Below are positions 37,756-49,117 of a DNA stretch of 64,000 nucleotides, in pieces; the first letter of the stretch is position 1; the number at the start of each line of letters is the position of its first letter. Below the pieces are notes generated by a model, which saw only the letters and a program-made list of their open reading frames with translations, was not told where the DNA came from and searched no databases. Origin of the DNA: Hyperoplus lanceolatus (taxonomy: Eukaryota > Chordata > Actinopteri > Uranoscopiformes > Ammodytidae); the NCBI GenBank assembly GCA_026929865.2, contig CM049416.1:12652501-12716500 (forward strand). Direction: 5' to 3'. The translations under genes and the position numbers were made by a program.

Positions 37756-38870
37756 GGGGAAGATGGGGTGATTTGTGCATTTTGGAAGATGCAAAACCCC
37801 TTGTTTCTAGAAAACCGTGGAAGAAATTGGAAATGTGACCACATATTTAAGAAGAGCCATCCATTTGACTCATCCTGTAAAGAAGGGAGACACAAGGAAT
37901 AAGATATAAGCACATTTAAGCTCAAAAAACTGTGTTTTGCCTTTCAAAGTAAAATTTCCATGATCAAGGTTTTTTGATTATTGTGTCTGAACAATTATAG
38001 ACACGTTTGAAAACATTTGACACATGTTTAGTGCTTTGGTATGCTACACTTTGAGTCTATATAGTTAGCACAATGTCAACCCTAAATTGCTGCATCATGC
38101 CTATTATCCAAAATTCTGGGGATGGGGTGATTTGTGCGCAAGGGCCTGGGTGAGTTATAAGTAAGTAAGTAAGTAAGTAAAATGTATTTATAAAAGCACA
38201 TTTATGACAGTTTGCACTGTCCAAAGTGCTGTACATAGTGCATTCAGTAGGTAAACAATGAAGGTACAATAACAATAACCAAAATAAAAGACGTAAAGCC
38301 CATACATCCACATAAACACAGATAGTAGTGCAGAGGTAAGATAGTTAATGGGGAGGAAACACCAGGGTGTACATATGGGTTTTGAGCCTTGATTTAAAGG
38401 CAGAAATGCAGGGGGAATCACATTTGTCAGGTGGCAGTTGGTTCCACAAGCACGGAGCAACTAGTGCAAAGTACATTTCTGAGAGTTGTGCCAGTGGCAT
38501 GGCTGTATACGCTGGTCACCAAAAGAAAGTGATTGTCTACAGTAGCTCAGAAGAGAGTGACATCTCAATTCCACTTAACGACACCACTGATGAGAGTTCA
38601 GATGGCCAGAAAGATGATGATGGTGACTTTGTCATTGTGACACAATGACGCACAAATCACCCCACGTAGTGGGGTGATTTTCCATCAAGACAACTTTTTT
38701 TCCGAAAGCTATATTTCTTAAACAGTTTATTCCAGATCCAAAGTTTTTATTGCCAGGGATGCACAACATCCTGAAATATATGTACATATTTGAGTTGGAG
38801 ACATAACTGTCAAGGCCTCACTTTAAAATCACTTTGAGTAAAAAGTTGCACAAATCACCCCACCTTCCCC
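37756..38870. mobile_element. TA-flanked non-autonomous DNA transposon (Tc1/mariner-pogo type) inside the LINE
   Basis: The ends are inverted repeats starting GGGGAAGATGGGGTGATTTG at 37756 and its complement ending at 38870, with 23 of 24 terminal bases matching. TA flanks it on both sides (37754-37755 and 38871-38872). The TIR core (GGGGTGATTTGTGC) recurs internally near 38124, 38650 and 38670. A short open stretch ending near 38648 is acidic (SSSEESDISI, TDESSDGQKDDDGD) and may be a relic of a transposase C-terminus. The family name is inferred from the TA duplication only. Confidence 0.82.
38162..38485 (-). mobile_element. RTE-like LINE 3' tail fragment nested in the TA transposon
   Basis: It starts with an AAGT tandem (38162-38180), followed by TATTTATAAAAGCAC and AAAGTGCTGTACATAG, then GGGTTTTGAGCCTTG and a TTCCACAAGCAC block. 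This arrangement matches, from memory, the reverse complement of the 3' end of common fish RTE-type elements, whose tails end in short tandem repeats. It is 5'-truncated; the far boundary is approximate. Confidence 0.5.
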
Positions 38871-38872
38871 TA

Positions 38873-39250
38873 CTTGGAATATCTGAAAGTTGGTTGACAC
38901 AAGCATCATCTACAGCAGCTATCTGTATCCCAGGTTATAATGTATTTCGAAAAGACAGGGGAATAGGGCGAGGAGGGGGAATATTAATCTATTTCAAAGA
39001 CAAGTTTAAATGTGAAATAATACAGTGGCCTAAAGAAGTTAATGTTGAGTGTATTGGTCTAAATATATCACTTTGTTCTGCAATGTCTTTTACTGTAATT
39101 TGTGTGTATCGACCTCCTTCAGCAAAGGATGTATTTTATGACCATCTTAAGACAATTTTAAATCATTGCAGCTCCCAAAAGGAAATCATCCTTCTTGGCG
39201 ATTTTAACATAAACTGGGACATCAAATCAGATAAGACAAGTACAACTTGA
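38873..39250 (+). pseudogene. LINE APE endonuclease, middle part
   Basis: Encodes LGISESWLTQASS, GYNVFRKDR, GGGILIYFK, CVYRPPSAK and LLGDFNINWD, which are the standard blocks of an APE-type endonuclease that nicks target DNA for target-primed reverse transcription. The frame runs out at 39248-39250. The continuation (TQIIKGPTRITNTSNTTIDLIFTN, given here only as its hallmark IDLIFTN) is in the next frame, so one frameshift lies near 39240. Confidence 0.8.
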
Positions 39251-40746
39251 CGCAAATTATAAAAGGACCGACAAGAATAACAAACACGTCAAATACAACA
39301 ATTGACCTAATATTTACTAATAAGCCTGAAAGAATTTCCAAAACTTTTAATCTATTATCTGGCTTGTCAGATCACAATTTTATCCTGTGCTTGAGGAAAA
39401 TAAAGATGAAGCACCAAATGGTATCCAATAGAGGACAACAATATTATTTCATGCCCAAAAGCCAGCAACAAGTCCTGAAAGAGGAAATCCAAAAGGTAGA
39501 CTGGACTAATATTCTAGAACATAATGATATTGAGACTTGCTCAGATGGCTTCATTAAAAAAATAGATGATATTGTAACACACTTTACAAAAAAAGGTAAA
39601 TCCAAGCAACAAAAAAATGATCTGCACTGGGTGAACAACGAAATTATAAAATTAATGAAAAACAGAGATAATGCCTTAAAGCAATCTCTAAAAACAAGAA
39701 CTGCGAGTGACAGACAAATTTTTACATCACTACGAAATAAAGTCTTAAGGATGACTCGCAAATCGAAAGCAGAATACTTTATTGAGACAATAAAACGGGC
39801 AAATGGCAATGGAAAGCTAATATGGAATAATCTAAATAAATTATTAAGGCGGGACAAGTCTAACTATCTGAGTGATTTACAACTCCAGGTAAATGGTGAG
39901 CTAATTAACAATCTAGACACCATTGTAAATGAACTCAACAGATTTTTCATTAGCTCAGCTGAGGAACTGACAAAGCACTTTAAACGCACACAGATTCCTC
40001 ACAATCCTGTTGATGCAAGCAAGCCAATATTTAACATAGAAGAAATATCTGTCCCAGAGGTAATAAGAACAATCTCATCTCTAAAAAATTCAAAGGCGAG
40101 AGATACATATGGTCTTACTAGTGACTTTTTGAAGACCCATAAAGAGGCTCTTGCTGACCCAATTGCACATCTTGTGAATCTTTCCATAAAACAAGGAATG
40201 GTACCATCAACATGGAAGATTGCTAGGGTCACCCCAGTCTTTAAGGCTGGGGACAAGACGAAATCTGAGAATTATCGGCCAATAAGTATTTTACCAATAA
40301 TTTCAAAAGTAGCTGAGAAATGGGTCGTCAAAAATCTGACAGAACACTTAAATAATGACTATGCCACTCTTAATCCAATGCAGTTTGGGTTCAGGAAATT
40401 TCATTCAACAGAGACGGCTACTTGCTACTTCCTAGAAAACTTAAAAAATCTGCTGGATCAGGGCGGCTTTGTAGCTGCGGTATTTTTGGATCTAAAGCGT
40501 GCTTTTGACACCATTAATCATGACTTTCTTATTGCTAAATTAACTAATTTTAATTTCTCAAATAATGCCCTCTGTTGGATGAAATCATACCTGTCGGACA
40601 GAAAACAGGCAGTTCAAATTGGTGATTCTCTGTCTTCATACCTCACATGTACTGCTGGTGTACCACAGGGCTCGATATTGGGCCCTGTTTTATTCAGCCT
40701 GTATGTCAATGATTTACCAGATGTCTGTAGAAATATTAATATGTAA
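39247..40746 (+). pseudogene. LINE endonuclease C-terminus and reverse transcriptase, N-terminal two thirds
   Basis: A 499-codon open stretch that begins at a TTG, so it is a continuation rather than a true start. It carries the end of the endonuclease (IDLIFTN, LSGLSDHNFI), a connector rich in Lys/Asn, then RT blocks: ARVTPVFKAGDKT, NYRPISILPIISK, QFGFRKFHSTETA, FLDLKRAFDTINHD and GVPQGSILGPVLFSLYVNDLP. It ends at TAA 40744-40746, two codons before YADD, most simply a CAA-to-TAA change. Confidence 0.9.
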
Positions 40747-41587
40747 CTATATGCTGATGACGCTGTATTGTACTGCCATGCCAGCTCTATTCAAGAAGCT
40801 GCTGCAATGCTTTCAGGAGCTATGGTACCAGTGTCCCATTGGCTCCAGAGCTGCTGTCTGCATTTGAATATAAGGAAAACAGTTTGTATGTTGTTCTCTC
40901 GACGGCCAACAGACGGACAGCAACCTTCTGTCATGGTGGGTGGAGAGAGGCTTGAAGTTGTTGATCATTTTAAGTACCTTGGGGTCATTTTTGATTCTGG
41001 TCTGAACTTTGAGCGGCATGTTAAGAAGGTTAGAAATACAATTACATTTAATTTATCCAACTTCAAGCATATAAGACCTTTCCTGACCATGGAGACGGCA
41101 AAGACTTATATGCATGCATTGATTTTTGCCCATATCTCGTACTGTTATACAACATGGTCACACACATCTGAGACCACCCTTAAACCAATCAAATCTCTAT
41201 TCAAAAGAACACTTAAAATACTAGACAAAAAACCCATATCCTACCACTTTTGTAAAATTGTTAATAAGCATAAAATCATGGACCTTGATAGTTTTCAACA
41301 GTTTTTGGATGTTTGTTTAATTTATAAGGTTTTAAACGGTCTAGCCCCTCCACCACTACAGAACTACATAAAGAAAAAATCCCCTAGAGTAAACACCAGG
41401 GCAATAACTAGAGGTGACTGAAATACAACGGCGCAGGACCAAATTTGGCCAAATGGTCCTGTCCATTAGAGGAACACAGTCCTGGAATGAATTACCAGCT
41501 CAAGTCAGAGACTGTACCACCTACACCACCTTTAAAAAGACCCTCAAAGAGTGGTTAGTAGCAAGCCAGACCTGTTCTCATGCATAA
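40747..41587 (+). pseudogene. LINE reverse transcriptase YADD block, thumb and C-terminal region
   Basis: Begins LYADDAVLY, the catalytic aspartate block, and continues through LNIRKT, FKYLGVIFDSGLNF and SYCYTTWSHTS to NTRAITRGD. The frame then closes at 41419-41421. The expected tail (RRRTKFGQMVLSIRG, SWNELPAQVRDCTT, FKKTLKEWL) is present one frame over, ending near 41587, so a one-base frameshift lies close to 41418. Confidence 0.85.
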
Positions 41588-41874
41588 CTTTTTTTTTCTC
41601 TTCTTTTCTTCCTGATGTTGTTTTGTTTCTTTTGTCTTTTCTAACGGCCTATACTGATTGGGTGTCAGTGTAAAACTGTATTTTAGCTAGTTGTGAATTA
41701 ACTGTGTAAAATTGTTTCATGTAGCTGTATATTGATGTATTGTATTATGACTTGCCTTAGGACTACAGATGCGAATGAGCATTTATGCTACCTCCGGCAT
41801 ATTTACATTGATGCTTTGCTGACATGTTGATTAATATGCACTGTCCTAATCAAATAAAAAAAAAAAAAAAAAAA

Positions 41875-42296
41875 GTGCCATATTGAAACACAAGCCAAAA
41901 AAGTAGTCGATTTATTACAGCAATTAATATTTTGTTTAAGCAAGACTAATCTTCATAAAAACTTGTTTCCAATATTCGCGACATTTAAATACTATAGAAA
42001 AATGGTTGGTGTCAAAAAATAAATTAAAATTTCTGGATATTTTTGTTTATGTCCTCTTTATGAAAACTAAAAAAAAATGATTTACAGTATATTTGCTTAT
42101 AACATTGCACCTTATATATCAGTCATTTTGGAGAGAAAAAATATATGCATTTGTTCAAAAAAATCTCTCAATGTAGTGTTTCCTATATGTGACGGTAACA
42201 TTTTTATGTTTCAAACTGTGAACCTCGAAACACGATTCTGGAAAACAATTATTAATTCAAAAAGGGTCTGATTAAAAGAATCGTTATAAAGGTCAT
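41875..42296. other. no gene seen; AT-rich
   Basis: Immediately follows the LINE A-tail; nothing recognised. Confidence 0.6.
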
Positions 42297-44061
42297 CAGT
42301 GTTTCCAGCAGGATTTTTTTCAGCAGCGGTGCTGTGGTCCCCAAACCCTCTAGGAGGGTCCGATTTTTTTTTTGTACCCTTTACATTGAAATTCACGAAT
42401 CTGGTGCACTTTGAGAGGAGAATATGCACTTAAATCCTATTCAAACAGTCCTGTGTATTACTGTAGATAGGATTATTGGTGTTGTAACTTTGCCTTTTGT
42501 GTCTTCATTTACAGATTGACATTTTTGTATAGAAATTAATATTTAAACAAAAAATGCCACAACGCAAACATAATTTGCACAATTTATTTACAGATTTTTG
42601 CCTAATGCTTAAACACTAAACGTGGTTGCTATGCCCAAAGCATCACAACCTCAGACTTTTGTAACCATGCCCTAAACAAAAGCACCAACCCTACAAACAC
42701 AATAAGTGCTTTCCACTGTGTTTGAAATTCTCCAACACACTTCTTTCAAAACAATACACACAGTTTTTTACATAAGACACATTGGTCAAAAATTAAATCT
42801 TCTGCTAAAATGGGCAAAACACAACTAAAATTTGAAAAGAACACAGACTCACACACATGAAAAATAAAAAATAAAGCTAATTGAATACCAATCAGTGTGA
42901 GCCTTAGCACTACAAATAGACCTTAGGTGAGCTGAGCTCCTTTGTGAGACAGTGAGAGTCAGGGGAAGAGAACAAGAGAGAGTTGCAGGAGGATGAGGAC
43001 AAAGAAGACAACAGACGGAGAACTGTGAAGTTTTTGCTCATCCACAAAGGCTACATCCAGCCTGGGAGCATTTAATTCTCCTTGTCCCTCTCCTTGTTCA
43101 GGATCTACCACTGCACCCTCTCTCTCTTGTTCTCCTTGCTTCTCTCTCACTTCTCTTTCCTCCCTTACTTGGTCTACCTGTATTTTCTGTAATAAACTTG
43201 AGCACTTAAAGGCCTTTAAACAACAAGTAAGAAATGCTAGAAATCTTATTTGTTTCCTTCAAATTACACTATATACATGTATTTGTAATGTTCAAATAAT
43301 ATCACCTTGCATTATGCATTCAAATCCAAAAGAAAATTCTCATTAGCTTGAAAGTTTGCTTCCCTAATTTGCTTTACTAACCTCAGCTCCTCCATTGTCC
43401 CCGTCTGCCTTTCTTTTTCTAATCACGCAGCTTTTTAGACTCATCTGCAAATGTAATATATATTATTTAACTATGTATATATACATTGTGCACAGTGCAT
43501 CCCTTAAGAGCTTGTACCAGCCTTTTAACCTCTGAGCCCTTAGCCATTTTTGAGATGTTTTGGTTCGCCTGGATTTATTCTCTTATCAAGATTGCATTCA
43601 TCACCCCTATAATGCATAGCTGTCAAGCTATCATTTATTTGGGTCACAACCTGGATTATCAGAATATGTGTGCTGCAGTGATGTCGTTTGAATGTAGGAA
43701 ATTATCAATTAGACAGTAAAAAAAGCAAAAAATATCTCACAATTATTTATTGATATGACACAAAAAGGCACATTGATTAAGCTTGTTATTGCTTAAAACA
43801 CTTCTTCTTAGTCTTGGGAGTCAAAAAGTGATGAGAAAATGATAAAATAAATATAGGTTATATATAATAGAAACTATTCATGCTCTTTTAAAAAGTCCAT
43901 AGGCTTTTTCCCTGCATTTATGCTAATGACCACATGCTTACAGGCGATTAGCATAAATCCCTAACTAAAATACGCGATGAAAACGGATTTTATATGGCAA
44001 TAAAAAACAACATCGTATCTAACAGTATGGATTCATTTTTCAAAGTTCCCGAAAATACCCC

Positions 44062-44137
<76 letters not shown>

Positions 44138-44568
44138 GTAGTCTACTAGAGGAAAAATGGCATGGAGGTTGCAGTTCATAGCCTAGATAAAATAAAATAA
44201 AATTACAATAGGGCTCAGAGGGTTTTTAACACTGGTGGACACATTTTAGAAACTTACTCTCTCTCTCTCTCTGTGTCTGTCTCTCCCTCTCTCTTTCATT
44301 CTTTATTCGCTCTTCCGCTTCACTCGCTGCTAGAATCAACATAACTTTGCAACCGTGTACGCTACTACTGCCAACAACTGCCACACTCGGTGTTTGGATA
44401 TTTTTCTTCTTTGATGTTGGCTACGTGATGATATGCCGCGTGCTGCGCAATTTACGTGACGCGCTGCCCATTTTCTAAAAGGAGCTACGTACCAAAAAAA
44501 AAAAAATGCGGAGGAGAAGGATTTTTATAGCAGCGGCGCACGTTCACTCAGCAGCGGGGGAAACACTA
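42297..44568. mobile_element. possible hAT element or pair of hAT ends
   Basis: The left end CAGTGTTTCCAGCAGG at 42297 is followed by CAGCAGCGG. The right end GCAGCGGGGGAAACACTA closes at 44568 and is an imperfect inverse. CAGTGTTTCCCC-like termini occur in fish hAT families. No 8-bp duplication was found and the 2.2 kb between has no transposase frame, so these may be ends of different copies. Confidence 0.35.
44058..44134. repeat. poly-C run joined to (CA)n
   Basis: About 21 consecutive C followed directly by about 28 CA units. Confidence 0.97.
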
Positions 44569-46718
44569 ATAGATATAAATCAAGAAGTAAAAGGAATACT
44601 AAAGAGAACATCTTAGCAAAATAAAAAAAACGTATCATCCAAATGAAAGTTGCTTTGGTCAGAATTTCACTAGCTGTCACCAAACTCCTTGAACCACTCC
44701 AGTTTACTCCCAAGAGAAGAAAAGAAGCCCAGATGAAGCAGTGGCCTGTCGCCTGCAATCACAACACTTAGACACTCTCTATAGCAGACCACCTCTCATT
44801 GATTTCTGCTCTGTTTTCAGTGCCATCCTGTGGCATCGGATGATTAAGAAGCTCCTTAAAGCACTTTGGAGTTCTCATCAGTTTCCTTCAGCCCACCTCG
44901 AGAAGTAAAAGGTTGATAACACACTGTCAACCACCAAAGCCAATGTCATTACCTAGGTCTGTGTGTTCAGCCAATTTATTATAAATCTCTATACAAAAGA
45001 CTGTCACAACCCCATCACCTCTAACACCTAACCACTCCGCCAGTTACGCTCATCCACACTCAATACCTCATTTTGCAGAACTTTTTTTAGTTTAAATTAG
45101 TGTTTCCAAAGTGCTTCCTCTGTCTGTTTGGTATAGATCTTCTACTTAACCGCACATTGCTCCAAATAAGTTCAGTCACATACTTTATTGCTTCTTCTCA
45201 GTATTGCACACTGAGCTTAAAGCTATTGTGTAACTAATTTTTATAAATTAATGTTGGCTACATTCATTCAAGCCATTGCCAAATGAGTTGACACAAAGTT
45301 GTTGAAGTCTATTAGCTCAACAATTTTCTGTGTATTTTTCAGTATGGCGCGGCGTTCACAAACCTGTGCCGCACCCGACACTGGCGCAGGAGCTCAGATA
45401 AATCCCGAACACTGCCCAAAGAATTTTTTCAGTTGTTGACTGTCTACTGCCAAGAAAAAACCTGGATGTACAGTAGAAGGTATCAAATCCATGTGCGATC
45501 ACTAAAGACTAACCTCATGTAGATGCACCGACAGTGTTGTTGTAAGTACTCAGAATTCCTCATGGGAGTGTCAGAAGTCACGCAATATAGCTTTAAAATT
45601 TTAGGAGTAACTCCATCCGGATTCACAATCACCCAATTATGCCAAACTTCACTTTTATCCAGATGGCATGCATCTTTGTTAACCCGATCAGATACAGCAT
45701 TCTGCTCAATATGCTGATGCTAGCACTCAACCTCCACCCTCCCGCTGGCACCAACATCCCAATCCACCAAGTGGTGCCAAGAGTGATTTATGTTGTGAAA
45801 CTTGTTTAGGGAAAAAATCTCCCTTGGTTTTGCATAAAGGAAATGTTAGATGGAATAGAGACTAACTTGAAGATATGGATGTCAAAGTATTGCTCCTAGA
45901 TCAGTGACTGGTGGTAGGGAGAAACTGAGAACTAATCGCTGTCTGAAGTGAGACAAAAATTCTCCATTCTACCATCAACTTCAACTTTAATGTTTTGTCC
46001 CCAAGGTTCAATTTGTCTTGCACTTAATCGAAAACACAATGAACGCAGGTTTGATCGTGAAATTCATCAAACACCCTGCAAATTGTATTAAAAAGTCTAA
46101 TCGAGAACATAGAAAATAACAGCATACTCCTAACAAGTTGAATTAGGTCTGATATAGTTTGACCCCATAGAGTTATTAATTTGCTGGACACACATAGATT
46201 AAATTGAAATTGGTCTTCTTGTCCCTTACATTTCTAATTTGAAAGCATGAAAAACACTTACAATTGCATTTGACCAAAACAATGTATCTACAATACCTAC
46301 CTACCTAACTTTCTAGCCTTTACCCTTTATCATTTGTTTCCCTCCTTTAGGATGCTGCTGCGAATGTGATGTTGGAAAATGTGATGTTGGAAAATGAAAT
46401 GGCGCGTTCAAGAGGTCAAGTGCTTCTTTGTTTCCACTCGACTCCCCCATGAATTCTTAAGAAGAATTGCTCTTAATCACAGCTGGGATAAGATGGAGTA
46501 AAAAAAAGAGGGGGGGGGAGGGGAGGATGTTATGACAGCCAATAACAACGAGTCAAGAAATGAATATAGATTTTGGGGAAAGATATTTTGCCCAAAAATT
46601 ATATCCATGAAAAAGAGAGCGGAAGAAAAGAAGACAATATAACTAGCCAGCTAGCATATTGGGAGAAATATCACGTGATGATGCTCGAATAGAACTGTTC
46701 AGATGTTGCCTTCACCTA

Positions 46719-46732
46719 CCACCAGATGGCAG
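46719..46732 (+). promoter_or_regulatory. CTCF-consensus-like site
   Basis: CCACCAGATGGCAG fits all positions of the core CCASYAGRKGGCRS. Weaker matches lie near 10347-10362 (minus strand, CAACAGATGGCGC) and 31158-31171 (CCTGTAGAGGGCGG). Binding is unknown. Confidence 0.3.
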
Positions 46733-47342
46733 CATTGGGCTATGTGTGTTGGCATGTGCTGAGCCAGTCTTGAGTCATGTGTTTTTATATCATGCCTGCA
46801 GCCTGGCAGACAGCATCCATCACTGAGAGCCTCCTGTAGATGTGCTGACACTATGGGGAGGTAATGGCATGCATCATAAAGGGACAGAGCGGGAAGGGTT
46901 GTGCGCTGGACACCACAGCAGATTAAATGAATATGTAATCAGATCGGAGTGGAACGCAAGCATAAATCTACAAGTCTTGTTGACATGGCCTTCAATGTCA
47001 AATGCTGGGAAATGAAAATAGCTCAGGAATTCAAACAGATTGTATTGCAGTTTTGGTAAAATATTCTCTGTTTAGTCCATGAAGACAACAGCTACACACT
47101 AGTTGATTAATACAAATGCATGTCCTTGTTTTGAGGAATTTACAAATTAACTTTCACAAGACCAGACAACAGGGAGGCGGAGGTGCAAATAAGGAACACG
47201 AGTGAAAGTATATGGAAACAATTTCCCCACCTGCGCTGTGATCAGATTGAATCAAACTGACTGCCTCATATGCACCATAGGCTCGTGGGTTTGTTTGCGT
47301 GGGTCTGTAGTCGGTTTTGTTTAGCGTGTGGGGATGGGGATC

Positions 47343-47345
<3 letters not shown>

Positions 47346-47414
<69 letters not shown>

Positions 47415-47577
47415 CTGTGTCTCTGAATCTCACTCAATTCATATTGCATCAGTGTTTTTTTGTATTTGTGTGTGCATAATTTAGTGTGTATAGCTAAATC
47501 CATGAAATGTTCATTACTCTTGCATGTTCTTCTTGCTGCCTGCATGCCCTACTAACCTAAAGACTCTTCACTTTTCT

Positions 47578-47648
<71 letters not shown>
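47346..47648. repeat. two (TG)n arrays
   Basis: Arrays at 47346-47412 and 47583-47648 in the same orientation, each about 33 units, 170 bp apart. Confidence 0.97.
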
Positions 47649-47649
<1 letters not shown>

Positions 47650-48857
47650 CTGTGCCCTGCTGTTTAGTGTGCACTCACTCGCATGGTGTGTGCCCTTGAT
47701 GTCCTCCTGTGTCTGAGCCGTTGAGTGTTTTCATGCACGAGTAGGTCCACGGGAGAACCTCTCTTCTTTATCTCCACCCACACACGCCAACTCAGCCGAG
47801 TCTCGATGGACCACACACACAATAGACATGATAATTACATATGAAGTGTTGCCCCGTGCCTTCCATCTGATTCATAATGTTTGCTCTGGCTGTATTTTCA
47901 ATGTCAGATACTCATTGTAATTTTGAGAGACTTAACCTGTGAGGCCCCAATGTGTGCTGATTATTTACTGAGAGATTAGCCTTGCCGGGATTGGCTCACA
48001 ATTAAATAACTTGTTTTTAAATCAAGAGACGGAAAAAAGAATCAAATGTTTTAATTCAAATGTGACCATGCGTGAGAGTCATTGGACACAGTCACTTTGC
48101 AAAGAAAAGTAAAGAGGCAGAAGTGCATGATAAGTGCCCCCCCCCCCCCCCAATTCAAATGCTGTCTCCAAACAACCAACATGAGTTGCAGTTTTTTTTC
48201 AATTGCTACCATTCAGTCTGCATAACAAACATGCATCTAGGCCAAACACTTCATCTCACCTCCAAACCTCTTGAAACACTTCAAATGTGTCCTTCAAATA
48301 AGCTTGTTTGACCATAACACAGGCAACAATCCTCACTCTGAAAGCATTACTAGTCACTCATATCACATATACTTTGAAAGAAGGACCACACCAGAAACTA
48401 TGAAAACCTGTCTTTGAAATTTGAATGAATTTGTTCAGTGTTTTATAATGGAATTGCAGAAAGCAATTTGCTAAAATATGCCTTATTTATATTAATATTT
48501 TTCAAAACCAAGTAACCAAATACATAGATTGCATTGCTTCCATCTCCATTACTCTTTACAATACAGTAAGTCCAAAGTGTTTTAATAAGGTACTTGTAAC
48601 ATTATGCATAGCTGTCTATAGACCCTCTATGTATATTGACCAAATCTACAGTGTACAACTGCTTTATCCCGATTGTATGTTTCTCTAGGACTTTTGCAAA
48701 CACAAAACAATATATTTCAAAATGTCAGAATGTGCACACAGTAAGATATATTTTATTGTACTGCAATAGTTCTAATACCTCACCTGCTGTTTTGCTTGAA
48801 AATTCATATTATTAATGCAAATGCAGATTACCTTTACTAGATTACCCCTTTTTTTAT

Positions 48858-48920
48858 CTTTATTTATACAGGTAAATCCCATTGAGACCGCAGACTCTTT
48901 TGCAAGGGAGACCTGTTCCC
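48858..48920. repeat. common fish interspersed repeat fragment (CCCATTGAGA type)
   Basis: TTTATTTATACAGGTAAATC, CCATTGAGACC and TTTTGCAAGGGAGACCTG match a widespread teleost repeat remembered as TTTATTTAACCAGGTAAGTC-CCATTGAGAT. Boundaries are approximate. Confidence 0.5.
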
Positions 48921-49117
48921 ATTCCCACGTTACCATTACACCATGGTTTACAACATGGTCAATAACTGTGGCCCTTATCTCATCAGAGACCACCTATCTT
49001 GGTATTTTTGTGCTCCAGGCGTCTCTGTCCAACCTGTCTGCATGCGTTGATCCATGTTTCAAACAAAATCAATTCCAATAGTATTTAATTGTAAATATTC
49101 TGCCAAGGTTTTTATTA

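Larger units (their letters stand above)
36290..41874 (+). mobile_element. L2-like (Jockey/CR1-L2 group) non-LTR retrotransposon, near full length, broken
   Basis: A LINE in sense orientation. In order it shows an N-terminal region with a 2A-like motif, a proline/leucine-rich repeat, an APE-type endonuclease (INIRS near 37685; GDFNINWD near 39200; SDH near 39370), reverse transcriptase (LDLKRAFDTINHDFL near 40490; GVPQGSILGPVLF near 40660; YADD at 40750-40761), the usual C-terminal region (TRAITRGD, then WNELP in another frame), and a 3' UTR ending in AAATAAA plus an A-run (to 41874). Breaks seen: a frame change within the proline-rich repeat, a DNA-transposon insertion at 37756-38870, a frameshift near 39240, a TAA just before YADD (40744) and a frameshift near 41418. 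The 5' end is uncertain (36176-36300); a YY1-type CAAGATGGC at 36296 is a plausible start. No target-site duplication was found. The L2 assignment rests on RT and tail resemblance. Confidence 0.88.
44569..49078. other. no gene seen
   Basis: AT-rich DNA with two TG arrays, C-runs (48138-48151), a direct GTGATGTTGGAAAAT duplication near 46360-46390, the CTCF-like site and one repeat fragment. Parts of 48190-48560 have the look of old decayed transposon DNA, but I cannot name a family. Confidence 0.5.

Noticed and set aside
42500-43200. Captured coding gene near AATAAA at about 43189
   Set aside because: No frame above 63 codons and no recognised motif; composition looks like decayed repeat DNA.
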